A DNA stretch of 64,000 nucleotides from Pogostemon cablin (taxonomy: Eukaryota; Streptophyta; Magnoliopsida; Lamiales; Lamiaceae): the NCBI GenBank assembly GCA_023678885.1, contig CM042958.1:17788852-17852851 (forward strand), written 5' to 3'. The position numbers were made by a program, and so were the translations under genes. The notes beneath the pieces were generated by a model, which worked only from the letters and a program-made list of their open reading frames with translations, searched no databases and was not told the DNA's origin. Below are positions 1-12,739 of this stretch, piece after piece. The first letter of the stretch is position 1. Each line of letters starts with the position of its first letter.

Positions 1-1840
1 GATGCCTCGAAGCAAGGATTGGGGTGCGTGCTAATGCAAAAGGGAAAGGTGATCGCCTATACCTCAAGACAACTGAGAACAAATGAACAAAACTCCCCCA
101 CTCACGATCTAGAGTTGGCTGCAGTAATTTATGCTTTAAAAATTTGGCGACACTATTTGTATGAAAGTAAGTGTGAGATTTACACCGACCACAAAAGCCT
201 AAAATATTTCTTTGAGCAGAAGGAGTTGAACATGAGACAAAAAGATGGCTGGAGTTAGTGAAAGACTATGATTGCAAAATATTATACCATCCAGGAAAAG
301 CAAATGTGGTGGCTAATGCCTTAAGCAGAAAGAGTAAATGAGAGTTAGCTTGCTCCATAACAACTGGTGGCTGAGTTTTCTCGTATGAGTTTAGAAGTGA
401 TAATACCTACAAGTAGTATCAAGGCAATGATCAATGCAATTATAGTTAAGCCTTCGTTAAGGGATAAGGTGATAAAGAATCAGGAGGAAGATGAATTCTT
501 TAAAAAGATTAAGGACCGCATCAAGTCTGGGAAGGAAAGGGATTTTTTCTAACTAATGATGGAGCATTGGTCTATGGAAAAAGACTATGCGTGCCTAAAA
601 ATGAGGAGCTTGTAAGAGAAATTTTAGCTGAAGCTCACAATACGCGCATCCAGAAGGTACCAAGATGTATCATGACTTGAAAAAGATTTTCTGATGGAAA
701 AACATGAAAAAGGATATTGCATCATTTGTGCAAAAATGCATGACATTCCAGCAAGTAAAAGCAGAACACCAATGACCCTCAGGGCTTCTGATGCCACTCG
801 AAATTCCCAAGTGGAAATGGGAACACATCACGATGGATTTTGTTGTTGGCTTTCCAAAATCAGCACGAGGAAATCAAACTATATGGGTTGTAGTGGATCG
901 CTTAACAAAATTAGTACATTTTTTGCCCGTCAAAATGACTTATGGATTGGATCGACTTGCACAAATATATATTGAAGAGATTGTTAGACTACATGGAGTG
1001 CCAGTTTCCACAGTCTCAGACTCAGATCCAAGATTCAAGTCAAAATTTTGGTATAGCTTACAAAATGCAATGGGAACGAAGCTAAATTTCAGCACAACTT
1101 TCCACCCTCAGACGGACGGACAATCTGAAAGGACCATACAAACCTTGGAAGACATGTTGAGAGCATGCATATTGGATTTTGGCAGAGGCTGGAAAAAATA
1201 TTTGACGTTAATTGAGTTTGCTTATAACAACAGCTTTCAAGCCACAATCGGCATGGCCCCTTATGAAGCACTCTATGGCAGGAAATGCAGATCACCTCTC
1301 TACTGGGATGAAGTTGGGGAAAAGAAAATTCTAGGACCAGAATTAATAGAAAAGACAGTTGAGGCAATAAAGAAAATAAGGAGAAGGATTGTAATGGCTC
1401 AGAATAGGCAAAAATCTTATGTAGATAAGCGACATAAGGACCAGCAATTCCAGGAAGGAGATATAGTTTTTCTCAAAGTTTCACCAATGAAAGGAATTTC
1501 TCGTTTCGGAAAGAGAGGAAAGCTCAAGCCGAGATTCATTGTACCATATGAGATATTGGAAAAAATTGGCAAATTAGCTTATCGATTGGCATTACCTCCA
1601 GAGCTGGCAGGAGTACACGACGTGTTCCATATATCAATACTACAGAAATACATGTTCGACCCAAGCCACGTGGTCAACAAAGAAACAATACCTGTTGGCG
1701 ACGATCTCGCTTACTAAGAATTTCTTGTAGCTATTCTTGATAGAAAAACTCATAAGTTAAGAAATGTTTGAATATTTTTTACTCATGAGCAAGAATACTC
1801 GATCGTTGTAGAAGTATACCCCAAGAAATAAAATAATCGA
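1..1840 (+). pseudogene. Ty3/gypsy pol remnant (RNase H, integrase, chromodomain trace), Tekay/Del-like
   Basis: The window opens inside the RNase H domain of a Ty3/gypsy polyprotein. DASKQGLG, the HDLEL acidic site and YTDHKSLKY are all readable. A frameshift near 240 moves the rest ([10 protein letters not shown], then NALSRK) into another frame, followed by a stop at about 340. The HHCC zinc-binding part is degraded between 540 and 790. The integrase core reads openly from 791 to 1717, with the catalytic Asp in TMDFVVG, the second Asp in SDSDPRF (SDRDPRF is usual) and the Glu in GQSERTIQ. The tail LAGVHDVFHISILQKY is typical of chromoviruses. A chromodomain-like trace (ILDRKTHKLRN) follows the stop at 1717. 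The reverse transcriptase lies outside the window or is lost. Several breaks make it non-functional; the Tekay/Del lineage is inferred from overall similarity. Confidence 0.9.
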
Positions 1841-1856
1841 ACCACAAAGGAGTTAA

Positions 1857-3600
1857 GTTTGGATTAATAAAATATGTGAGCTCATGTTTATGTCACTTTT
1901 GTAAGGATGATAGGGGTTTGAGTTTGATTTTGAAATTAACAACTAAATAAAATAGCAAATAAGAGAAATTAAAAGTAAAGACGAGTATAAATAAAAGAGA
2001 ATAGGTGTTAAAGTTCAAGTATGGAAAAACATGGGACTAGAAACATCCAAGCATACTCAATTCATATTATCATGCAAAGGGAATTCAACTCAATTGATGG
2101 AGATTAAGGGTGATCACGATTGTATCCTAAGCTCCCTTTCGGGTTACAAAGGTTGTTGATCCACTAAAGACTCCCAAAAGCACTTAAGATCAAAGCCCAA
2201 CATTAACCTTTTCCATCTAGGTACTAATTAATTCTCAATTCTCCCTTAGAAGGTACTAATTAGAATTAATTCTCCCTTTTTGTGTATTAGAGCTAACGAA
2301 TGGATTGGTTCCCCTCATCGAGTTTAAATATTCTCTCGGTCAAACCTAAACTCGATGTCTATTCATGCCTTTCTAGTACTTAAGAGGGTCGTTTCCGTCT
2401 CACTCCAAGCAATATACACATGAACATTATAATAGCACTTAATTACCATAAATCATCCATTGATCAACAATCCATTAAACCAATAATCATTCATGAATAA
2501 CAAACCATGCTATCACAACATCAAAATAATTAAAGCCCCATGAATAGAAACCAACATCAATTAAGTCACAAATCAATTTAATTCACAAGATAATATAAAC
2601 CTAATGTACTCTTTATATCCCTAATCCCACTAGAGGGATTAACCTAACATGATAATGGTAACAAAACACATAAATGATTCATTACACATATCCATAGTAT
2701 TAAATCCAAAAGAAAAACAAAAGAGATGTAAATCTTCCATAGCTTGTAGAGAATTTTCAACACTCCTTGCTCTCCACCTCTAGTTCTTGACTTCCTTGAG
2801 GTCTTCAATACCAAAAATGAAAGGCATGGAAAATGGATGGAAAATATGGAGTGAAAGTGTGGAAAATGCTCAAAATCACCTAAGGAATGGATGTGCTCAT
2901 GAAAGAATATGAGTTTAATAGGCTCAACTTGGCTAGCAATGGATTATGTGAAAGGTAGGAAAAATTATATTTTAAGGCTATATGCTATAATAGAAAAAAT
3001 TGTCTCTTATCATCTCTTAAATGTCCATTAACGAATTTCTTTGAAAAGTCAAAAGGCAAGTTCTAGCTTATACATAATTAATCGGTCCTCTCACAAAGAA
3101 ATGAAACTGTTTGTAATGTACGGTTAAGATCAATTCTCACGGTTGATTTTGTTGTTAGGACCTAAAGTACAATTATGCATCATCTTTCCCTATTGAACAA
3201 TTTAAAAGCCATTGTCATCACTTCCTAGTTTATCATCCTTACTTAATCAATAATCAAACAAGTCATCAATCAACATCCATAATACTCACAACCACACAAA
3301 CAATCAAGCACAAGAATTAAAAAGATTAAAAGAAAAACACCACAACAAACACAAGACACAAGAGAATAGCGTACACCGGTGCAAATGTTCATAATACAAA
3401 AGAATCTACCAGAGCAAATAAAGATCAACCCCCAAACTTAATTCGTAGTTAAGACCAAAGAATAGGTACTCCCTTTGAAACATCCCTCGTAGCTCTTCTC
3501 GTAATCAAATATGCTCCAAATTCACACTACTTTGCACCATCATCTAAAAACACTATAATAAACAAAACAACGCAAAGAAAAATAAGACACAAAAAAACAA
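1857..3600 (-). repeat. LTR-like non-coding part of the minus-strand gypsy element
   Basis: No gene is visible here. On the minus strand this follows the protease end of the Athila-like element. It contains a short block (about 3658-3680) that reads as GCGCTTAATGGGAGGCAACC on the minus strand, a sequence commonly seen after gag-pro in plant elements of this type. It then has a purine-rich stretch near 3430 (minus strand TTAAGTTTGGGGGTTGATC) where a polypurine tract would lie. The rest is long AT-rich sequence with LTR character, such as the block around 2240-2290 with its repeated AGGTACTAATTA. Exact LTR ends could not be fixed. Confidence 0.5.
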
Positions 3601-3725
3601 CCAAGAGCATGAGGTGAAGAACTTATTTAACAAAAATTTAAAAGAATGGGTTGCCTCCCATTAAGCGCTAAGTTTAACGTCTTCAAGCTAGACGGAATGT
3701 GAGATCATGGAACCAAAGAGTTGTC

Positions 3726-4540
3726 CTACATAGTTTCTCCCTTCATCTTCACTTTGATAAATTGTTTGGCTCTTTTATTTTCTATCAACATGATTTCTCC
3801 ATTCTTGCTTATAATCATCAAATCATCCGGAAGAATTGTGGATGAAAATGCTTCATCTCCATAAAGCCAATGAAATTCTCCCTTATCAACCTTCCATTCT
3901 ATGTCCGAATCCTCATCCCTATAAACATCAAGTAAAGACAAGTTAAGATTGAAGTCTTGAATATAATCATAGAAAAGAGATTTATAAGCATTTAGAGAAA
4001 AGAAATTTTCAAATCCATAAAGATCTTCCGGAGGAATATTAGGAGGCTTAAGATAGGATTCATCTTTCTTTCTTGCTTTGTTACATGAAAATATAACACT
4101 CTTCGTATTTGAACTCAAAAAAAGTTCTCCTCTTTTCACATCAATATGAGCCTTTCCCGTGGCTAAGAATGGTCTTTCCAAGATCATAGGTGTTTGCGGA
4201 TCAACTTTCATCTCCAACACGACAAAATCCACCGGAAAAGTCAACTTCTTCACTTCAACCACTACATCCTCCACCACCCCTAAGGGCTTAGTAGTTGATC
4301 CATCCGTCACTTGAAGGCATGTAGTGGTAGTCTTGAGCTCTCCAATATCCAATTCTTCAAAGAGAGAATGAGGCATAACATTCACACTAGCTCCAAGTCA
4401 CACAATGCATTAACAATATTCTTTCCTTCAACTTCACAAGAGATAATGAACTTTCCCGGATCACCAACTTTCATAGAAGACTCTTCATGCAATGGTTCAT
4501 TTTTTTCAACTAGCTTCGCTTTCTTTCTCTCCTCATATTT
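3726..4540 (-). pseudogene. Athila-like retrotransposon protease region, frameshifted at the active site
   Basis: The minus-strand reading matches the protease part of Athila/Tat-like gag-pro proteins: SVNVMPHSLFEELDIGE, then FPVDFVVLEM, then RPFLATGKAHIDV. Upstream, between 4540 and 4390, the frame reads PGKFIISCEVEGKN and leads into NALCDL, where the aspartic protease site D-L-G-A-S should follow. A one-base loss at about 4393-4398 breaks the frame inside that site. Another frame change near 4545 separates this part from the upstream gag-linker. The element stops after the protease; no reverse transcriptase or integrase follows before the LTR-like sequence. It is inferred to be a dead copy of a gag-pro-only, non-autonomous element. 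Confidence 0.85.
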
Positions 4541-4545
4541 CTTCG

Positions 4546-5001
4546 TCAAAGTTTCAACAACTTTTGAAATTCCTCCATCTTTTCTTTTTTAACAAACCTT
4601 TGAGGATAAGAGATTGGATAAGGAGTAATTGGAATTCCCCAATAATCACGTTCATATTCTTCTTCTTTTTCCTTTTCCTCCTGAGCCTTTTTCCACTTAG
4701 GTATATGCTCTTCTTTCCATTTCTTCCTCTTTTCTTCTAACTCAATTTCTACTCTTCTTGCCTCTTCTTTTTCTTCATCCATCTTGCAAGCCACCAACCC
4801 TTCTTCTACCATTCTTTCCTCTTTTAACTTGATACATATGCAATGCTCTTTCAGATTTATTTCCGTGGTAGATGAGAATTTTTCTTGTTGGTGTTGAGAC
4901 CCCATGGAAGAAGCAATTTGCCCCATTTGATACTCAAAAGCTCTCATCCTATTGTTGATTTTTTTTTTCATTTTCCTCCATTCTAGCCCCAAGGTTAGCA
5001 T
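4546..5001 (-). pseudogene. Athila-like gag C-terminal linker, charged coiled-coil
   Basis: This open stretch of about 150 codons is part of the gag-pro polyprotein. It starts with MEEM/MKKKINNRMRAFEYQ-like residues, followed by a long Glu/Lys-rich segment that is probably coiled-coil, and ends with SYPQRFVKKEKMEEFQK, the phrase that usually precedes the protease in this family. It lies between the gag core and the protease and is out of frame with both, so frameshifts near 5005-5040 and 4545 interrupt the original frame. Confidence 0.75.
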
Positions 5002-5040
5002 CTCTCCTTTCCATATAAACCCTTGTATCTTTCATGAATG

Positions 5041-6210
5041 CTAGCAACGTGTCTTCCAATGACGATTCCCTTCTCCATTAGACGGCTTAGCACTTGGATC
5101 GAATCCCGAAGGAAATGCAACATCAGCTTGAGGATTAGAATAAGAAAGATTTTCATGCTTCCTCATTTGCCCTTGGTAACTCCCTCCACCTTGTTGATTG
5201 AAATTTATTTCCCGAGCTTGTCCTTGATAATTTCCACCTTGAAAGTTTCCTTGAGAATTACCTTGATTAGAAGGATAATTACCTTGAAAATTCCATTGAT
5301 GTTGGAATTTTCCTTGATAATTTCTCCTATGTAAATAGGCAACATCTTCTACACTTTTCATTACATTGCTCTCCTCATTCGAGTTAGCACTCTTACTTCC
5401 TCCTTGACTCACTCCTTGAGTGATCAAATTCAATTGCTTAGTTAAAGCATTAATGCATTCATTAAATTCTTTCATGCCTTCACTTTGGAACACATCACTC
5501 TTAGCACTTTCCACTTGAGCAACTTTTCCATATGCATAACCTCCCATTACTCTCTCGGAAGGCCATTGATAAGCATTCATTGCAATATCTTCAAAAATAT
5601 CTATAACTTTCATAGCATCCACTCCAAATATAGACCCTCCGGATGACGCATCTACATGCATCCGATTTTGTTCACTCAACCCTTGATAAAAGAAAGCCAC
5701 TTGTTGATTCTCATGGAAATCATGTTGAGGACACTTTCGTAGCATCTCTTTATAGCGTTCCCATGCTTCATAGAAGTTCTCATTCGGAAGTTGCCTAAAT
5801 TGAGTGATAAGGCTTTTCAATTGGAGAGTATTTGAAGGAGGAAAATATTTGTTTAGGAACCTTTGCTCAAGATCTTCCCATGTATTACAACTTCCCAATG
5901 GAATTGTATTGTACCATACTTTTGCCTTGTCTCTTAAAGAAAAAGAGAACAACCTCATTCGAATAGCATCTTCCGACACTCTATTCATCTTGATGGTATT
6001 TGCAACCTCCAAGAAAGTAGCTAGATGAGCGTTCGGGTCTTCAAGAGGACCTCCCCCAAATTGATTTGCTTTGACCATATTGATCAATCCGGACTTAATT
6101 TCAAAATTATTGGCTTAAACCGGAGGAACCATATTGTGCACGCCTCTCGGTTGGAAGTAATCCCGAATTGCTCTAGGTCTTAGCCTCTCTTGAGGTATTT
6201 GCACATTTCC
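5041..6210 (-). pseudogene. Athila-like gag (retrotransposon gag domain), 5'-truncated, one premature stop
   Basis: The minus-strand reading from 6087 gives the classic gag core: NQFGGGPLEDPNAHLATFLE, DKAKVWYNTIPLGS, LEQRFLNKYFPPSNT, FRQLPNENFYEAWERYK and FFYQGLSEQNR. A Gln/Gly/Asn-rich repetitive tail (repeats of the NYQG/NFQG type) follows. The same frame continues upstream through FEIKSGLINM to IPQERLRPRAIRDYFQPRG, but with a TAA stop at 6115-6117. Homology ends abruptly near 6210, where AT-rich unrelated DNA begins, so the 5' LTR and leader are missing. The protein would have formed the virus-like particle of the element. A frameshift or stop near 5041 ends it. Confidence 0.9.
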
Positions 6211-8700
6211 TTAATATTATCCCGTAAAAAGTATTTGTATGATTAATAAATCATATCTTAAAATTCATAACAACCTAAAAAAATATTTTAATTAATTATT
6301 TATTATATTTTAATTATTTTAAAATTATATTTCATCTATCTAAAAATTATGGTTTCATAATTTATATTACAAATACATGGATTTATTCTCATCTCAACAA
6401 AAAAAATTATCTACTTTCAAAACATAATTAAAATAAGACTAATTATAGTGTGCACCTTAAGATAGGGTACACTCATATACAAATATAAACAAAAACATAT
6501 ACAATTATGAGCAAAAATGTATACAATTTAATTGTTAGTTTTTTTAATGAAAAATTGAGTGTAAAAAATATACAATTATTAAAAAACATGTATACAACTA
6601 TTGAATAAAAAATTATACACATACGAATTTTAATTTTTTTAATAAAAAACTTAGTGTGAAAAAAGTATACAATTATTACAAAATACGTATACAAAATAAA
6701 ATAACATGTATACAAAATAAAATAAAAAGTCATACACATATGTGTGCACCTTTGCTCTCCGGTGCACTCAATATACATACACTCTTAAAATAATATTATA
6801 GACATACAGTTAAATACACGTTTTATTTTAATAAATGTTGTACACTTTTTCTTAGTTAAGTACACCTTCAATTTTAATTTATTATTTTAAAAAAATACAA
6901 AATACATATTCCTTTATACTAAAATAAATATATTACATAATTTATTATATCGTATATTAAAGTATAACTATTAAGATACTAATTTTTAAAAATACTTTAA
7001 ATTCTTAATAAATCTATACATACATAAAAGTAACATAGTGGCATGCATAGGAAGTTGTCGCCAAAAATACGTGACGGGAGGTGCAGAAGTGGAAAGTGGA
7101 GTTAGAGAGTTCAAAAGAGTCTCCATCATATTTTAATCGATTAGAAATTGTTAATAGATTTTTTCACCATTTCCATATTACAGAAAAGATTAGAAATTAA
7201 CAATAAATTTTAACGATTAAAAATTGTCAATAAATTTTTTCTCCATTTCTATATTAAAAAAAAAGATTGGATTATAAAATGAGAACTTTACAAACAAAAT
7301 GAGAAAAGATAGAAATATGATACCGAAATAAATGAGAAAAGATTGGAGTTATGACAAGAAATAATTTTGGGATATATAACACCGAAATAAATGAGAAAAG
7401 AATGATATGACTTTTACTCATTTTCTATTATTTTTAAAAATAATTTAGAAATATATTTAAAGATATTGTATTATTGAACTTTATATAGAATTTTGAATTA
7501 TATAGTGTATAGATTTATACTATACATTGTATTATTAATTTATCACTATATGAAAATAAAATTATGTGGAGGGAGTTTATAAGTTCATATACTTTATTAA
7601 GAAAGTATCACAAGTATATATAATGTAAAATTTGAATTTCACAAAATGTTATATATTTAGGAGTAATAAAAAATTTTGAACTTTTATCTCATGAATATTT
7701 TGTGGTAATGTGGACATTGTATAATTGATGATTCGATTTAAAAAAATATATAAAATTATTATTTTTAAATGTATATAGAAGAAAAGACAAAATAGATATT
7801 ATTGAGAGAGGAAAAAAATTACTTATTTGATTTAAATAAATTCTAAAATAATATATAATATTCAAGAAGAAAAAAATGAATTTTTTTTTTAAAAAAAATA
7901 AACCAATAAACAAAAGAGTGAGGCTCTTGTGCTCCCGGGCACACACCGTGTGCCTTTAGAATTTAGTATTATGGGTAAGGGTACATTACTTTGTTCTAAA
8001 TAGTATATACTTTAATTAATAATGGTACACTTTTATTAATTTTTTTATTTTTCTTCAGAAAATAAAGGGTACACATATTTATACTAAAGGGTATACAATT
8101 TAACACAAAATTTCAAAAATCACAAAATGTGTTCCCGTGCGTCCGGACACACACAAGTTTTTACCATGGGTACACATTTTTATACTAAATGGTATACAAT
8201 TTAAGTATTTAACACAAAATTCAAAAGACACAAAAAAAGTGTTCTCGTGTTCCCGGGCATACAAGAGCTTTTGCCTAAACAAAATGTGTGATTTTTCAAA
8301 GTGAAACGAAAAATAAAATATATGGAGTAATATACAAATGGAACGAAAGATGGAAGAGATATAATTGATTTTAAAAATATGTTAAATTAATTAATACAGT
8401 ATATGATAATCGTTCCTATTATTTACCAGATATATTTTTCATATTCATTACGATTCCTTACTACTATACTACTAGTTATCAATCTTATTCCAATTTATAT
8501 TAAATTCAAAATAAAAATATATCATTATTTATTATATTTTTAATCCAAAAATATCAATTTTATTCTTCAATTGAATATCAATTATTAAAATGAAAAAGAA
8601 ATTTATATTTTCCTCAATAACCGTGCATCGAGGGGGGCATTATTAGTGAAGAGTAAAAAGGGAAAATGTAAGATTGCTTTATGTTCCATATATTTCTTTA
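6211..8700. other. AT-rich intergenic DNA with GTACAC-type repeats
   Basis: No supported gene. Two related repeat blocks lie here, at about 6445-6790 and 7925-8280. They contain GTGCACC/GGTGCAC ends and many GGGTACAC / GTATACAA words, including paired phrases such as CACAAAATTCAAAAG. Similar blocks recur at 11,940-12,230, 16,370-16,550, 29,385-29,555, 32,300-32,460 and 37,500-37,885. The short open frames are low-complexity and look accidental. Confidence 0.5.
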
Positions 8701-10799
8701 ATCTGCTGGTTTGATATAGCTTCTTAGGAGAAATTTCTTCAAGGTTCTTGATGGAAGAACGAGCGTTTTTTACAGGCGAAGATGGGAGGAGCCGAGAAGG
8801 TGGTGACGCGAGGGCTTCTTTCTTCTTGAAACCGTGGTAGTTCCTAGGATTTCAATTGTTTGCTGCAAAAATTTAAATTCCTTTGAACTTGAGGGGAGGT
8901 GATAAGTGGGTTGAGATTTTAATTTCTTTGTTAAAGACTCTTAGAGAAGATTTTAATAGTGATAGATTCAAAAGATATTGATTCTTCAAATTAGAATAGA
9001 ATATATTGTTCACATTTAGATAAGGTAATCTTTATTTATTTATATATTAAAAATTTATTTGGTGCCACATGGATGCTAATGTGGCAATTGAGTCTACACT
9101 TCAGCTTCTATTAAGTAAGGATATAACGGTGTTAGAATCTTAAGTCTTATATTGATAGTTTTAAATAAATCAGGCCCCAAATTGATAAAATAAATATTTC
9201 AAGTCCTGCATCGATAGTTAGTACATTTTTCAGGTCCTAAATCGAAAAAACTCCTTTGCATAATGATTTGTTAATGACCAATAAGATTTTGATGAATTCA
9301 AGGAAACTTTTAATTTTGTCAAATATAAAAAAGATTTAATTTATCTCATACTAGCCACGTCACTCATCCGTGATAATTCTGTTAACTTAATGGATGGAAA
9401 GTTAAAAATAAATCAACGGGACCAAAAATGTAATAAAAAGGACTAAAAGTGAAATTAGATTTTTCATATGGGACTAAAAATGCATTTTTCCCTTTCATCA
9501 GCATCATTGCACAATATACATAAGGTATTTCCAACATTCGCTCCTCATCTCATAAAATTAACTTTTGTAGAGGATGATCAAATTTGAGCTTTCCTAAGAC
9601 ATTACATCTCCATGACCTCTCCAAGCTTTATCATCTCTTATTGAAGAATTAATACTTTTAGTCTCATAAAAGACGCATACTTTACAAAATATTCCTGATA
9701 CTTTTTCTTTTAGTATCAAAGAATATTTTCCTTGCACAATTAATTTCATAAATTTATAAAATTGCAAATTAATTAGTCTTAAAAGATTTTTTTCCGCACG
9801 CTTAGTCCTGAAATAATGTTTTTAATGTATTGAAACCATTTTATAGAGAATGTGCGTCCTTGGGACCAAAAGTGCTAATTACTCTTCATTTATTCATCAC
9901 ATAAACTTATTAGCACATAACACCGTAGTTTGAAACAACCCGAACACCATTCTAATTAAATTAATGCATTTGTAATTATTGTAAATAACTGCGAGGAAAT
10001 TCTAGCATGAGCGTATTTTTCAGATTTCCTTAAATATATATTGAAAAAAAAAGGGATTTAGGTGTGAAACTGAGAATGCTATTTGGTTAAAGTGGTGTGA
10101 AAGTGTTAGGAAATTGCGTTATGCGGTTGTAGTAATTAATTACCAATGTTTTTATCTTTGGAGTTTGGAAATTAAATTGTGTAGAATTAAGGGAGGGGTT
10201 AGAATTCATTATTGTTTAAATGATTGGATTTCTTTGTCAATTATGGCACATACTATATGGAATTGGCTCCATTTATTTTATTTTTATTTTTTTATAATTA
10301 AAAGATAATTATACTCTATGAATTAACTTTGTGGTTCATGTCTCCTTGTGTGGCTCATATTTTATTTTACTTTTAGAGTTTCATATTTATATTTAGAATT
10401 TACTATCAATTAATATGATATAATTATAATTTTACCTTTATATTTCATAATATATTTTACCTTTGTGATTCATCATATTTTACTCTAAAGAAATATCATA
10501 TTTTGTAATTTTTAATAACATTTCAGGTTATTATTTAGATATGAGATTTACATACTTTTAAAGAAATGATACTTTGTAGTACGAAGGACAAAATTAATGG
10601 CACGACAAATATGTTATGTCCTCGAGGACAGGAACAAGTATAATACATCGTATCCCTATATTCATAATTCTGTATTCACCATACCTCAGCACCAGGTACT
10701 CACTAATTTAAAAAATTCCACATGCAAAATATTTTATTTTAACTAAAAAAAGTTAAGATCAACATTAATTGTGCCACTTTGGGAGTAAAAAACTAATAA
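8701..10799. other. Intergenic DNA, no gene seen
   Basis: A slightly GC-richer patch at 8745-8840 contains a short ATGGGAGGAGCC reading that stops after about 15 codons; it may be a fragment of an exon or of a transposon but cannot be named. From about 9125 to 9490, phrases resembling the foldback family (GGACTAAAAGTG, GGTCCTAAATCG) suggest an old transposon remnant. Nothing else is supportable. Confidence 0.4.
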
Positions 10800-10808
10800 T
10801 TAAATAAC

Positions 10809-11140
10809 GGGTAAATATCCAAATTAGTCATGTAAGTACGATATTTTTCAACTTTAGTCCTTTTTCTTTTGCAATTCTCAAATTTGGTCATTTTTTGTCA
10901 ACTTTTAGTCATTTTGGTCAAGTTTTAATCCATTTTTCAAAATTTGGTCATTTTTAGTCCACTTTTAGTCCTTTATATATACACTTTCGGACCATTTTTG
11001 GATTTTTTTTAACATAGAGGACTAAATTTAAACAAAAAGGACTAAAATGGACAAAAAATGACCAAAATTGAGAATTGCAAAAGAAAAATAACTAAAATTA
11101 GAAAACGTCATACTTACAGGACCAATTTTGATATTTACCC
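10809..11140. mobile_element. Mutator-like MITE (foldback) with perfect 9-bp target duplication
   Basis: The element begins GGGTAAATATCCAAATTAGT and ends with the inverted counterpart ACCAATTTTGATATTTACCC, and the two halves are broadly complementary along the whole 332 bp. The flanks carry a perfect 9-bp direct repeat, TTAAATAAC, at 10800-10808 and 11141-11149. A 9-bp duplication together with long terminal inverted repeats is the hallmark of Mutator-like elements. There is no coding capacity. Related elements occur at 14,916, 18,608 and 30,303. Confidence 0.85.
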
Positions 11141-11149
11141 TTAAATAAC

Positions 11150-12298
11150 ATTCACATGCATGTGTCTATCAAGCTATCTAATAATATAAATGTTCACACT
11201 ATATGAAGATGTCAGGCGACTTCACATGATTGAATGGAATCTAAATTAAAGTTTGCAATAAAGAACGTAAATATATAATTATATAAATTTAAGTTATATG
11301 GTTGTTTGAGTTAAATGATAGAGTTGTTATGCATCTTTATTAATGATGTTGATTATATTTATGTTAGGAGCAATATTTTATTATTTTCTTGGAACAAATA
11401 ATTAAAACCAGCTCAGGGTTGCTTCCAAATTCATGCAATAAATGAGTGTTTTTAATTTATTAAATATTAAATCCTAGCGACTAAATTATGGTTGTTTGAG
11501 TTAAAATAATTTTGTTACAGTAATGTTTTTTTTTTAATTATCGGTAAAGAAAAAAAAAATGTTTACAATAATGTTTACCTTTCTCGTACATTATGTCAAA
11601 AGATTTTTCTTTTCTTAAAAAAAAAAATGTCAGCACGTGGTTTAAAATATTCCAATTTTTGTCCAATGTTTGCTGGATAAAAAAAAAAATAATAAATAAA
11701 TAAAAAGAATCACTGAATTAAGAGCCCTCATGTGAATCGCCTATCACCCGATAAAATGTTAAACGTTGTACTTAACGATGATTTCTCTCGTATAGTATTG
11801 CCTTCTCAATAATACTAAATGAATAATACCATATGAACGCCTATATTATTTACATCACGAGTCATGTCACTGTTGTGTCCACTTGTTAACATTATAATTA
11901 AGAGTTGGTCTTTTGTTTCTTAGTTACATAGGTCTGTAAAGGTATAATATTTTATTTTAAAAGGTATATACTTTAATTAATAAGGGTACAATATTTTATT
12001 TTAACAGGTATACACCCTCATTAATTATTTTTTTCAGAAAATAAAGGATACACGTCTTTATACGTGTCCAGATATTCTTTAGTATTAAATGGTATCAAAT
12101 GGTATATACTAAAGAATATATCATTTAATACTCAAGAATATCTAGACGCACAGTATTCCTACAGCACAAGTTTTAGTCTATAATTAATGAGTTGATATTA
12201 AGTACACCTCCTGGGTGCAAGGATGCACACATTTGTTTATAATTTTTTATTCTATTTTATATACATGTTATTCTATTTTGTATTGTGTTTCTTAATAA
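11150..12298. other. AT-rich intergenic DNA
   Basis: No gene seen. The block 11,940-12,230 belongs to the GTACAC-type repeat family (GGTATATACTTTAATTAATA, then GAAAATAAAGGATACACG). The rest is low-complexity AT-rich sequence with short homopolymer runs. Confidence 0.4.
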
Positions 12299-12299
12299 T

Positions 12300-12725
12300 T
12301 GTATTTTTTTCAGACTAAGTTCTCGGCGTGCTACTGTGTGTTGACGGAGCTCGACTCGTGTTCCGCGCACGGCCTCGCTCATGGCCGTGTAGCTTGTTCT
12401 GATGTCTGCGCACGGCCTCGATTACAGGCCCGTGTGCAACACACGACCCGAGCTCGACCACGCAGCTCGACTCGAGCTTTAGAGCTCGACTCTAGCATGG
12501 TCGAGTCCTGTTCAGCTTTTTCGTTTCAGCTCCCGACTCCGTTATTCTCCATTTTTGACTTGTTTTGCACATATTTAAGCTCATTTACACATTTCTATCA
12601 ATCCATACCACATCTCTCAAAATAACAATAATTTCACCAAAAGTCACACAAATACGGATAAAAACATCCAAAAATCCACAAATAAAGACACTAAAATCTA
12701 GGTGAGAATGACAACGATCAACTTA
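12300..12725. repeat. Probable gypsy LTR remnant (GC-rich island with repeated GAGCTCGACTC)
   Basis: An abrupt GC-rich island carries several GAGCTCGACTC / GCTCGACTCGAGC repeats and two copies of GCGCACGGCCTCG. It is followed by sequence resembling the end of a plant gypsy LTR (CACAAATAAAGACACTAAAA, then GACAACGATCA). One open frame crosses it but has repetitive, non-protein-like composition. It is best read as a fragment of an LTR; no second copy was found in the window. Confidence 0.45.
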
Positions 12726-12739
12726 CGCAATAAAATGTT

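Noticed and set aside
1089..1367. Minus-strand 92-codon open frame
   Set aside because: It is the antisense shadow of the gypsy integrase.
12299..12625. Plus-strand 108-codon open frame in the GC island
   Set aside because: Repetitive GAGCTCGAC composition points to an LTR fragment rather than a gene.
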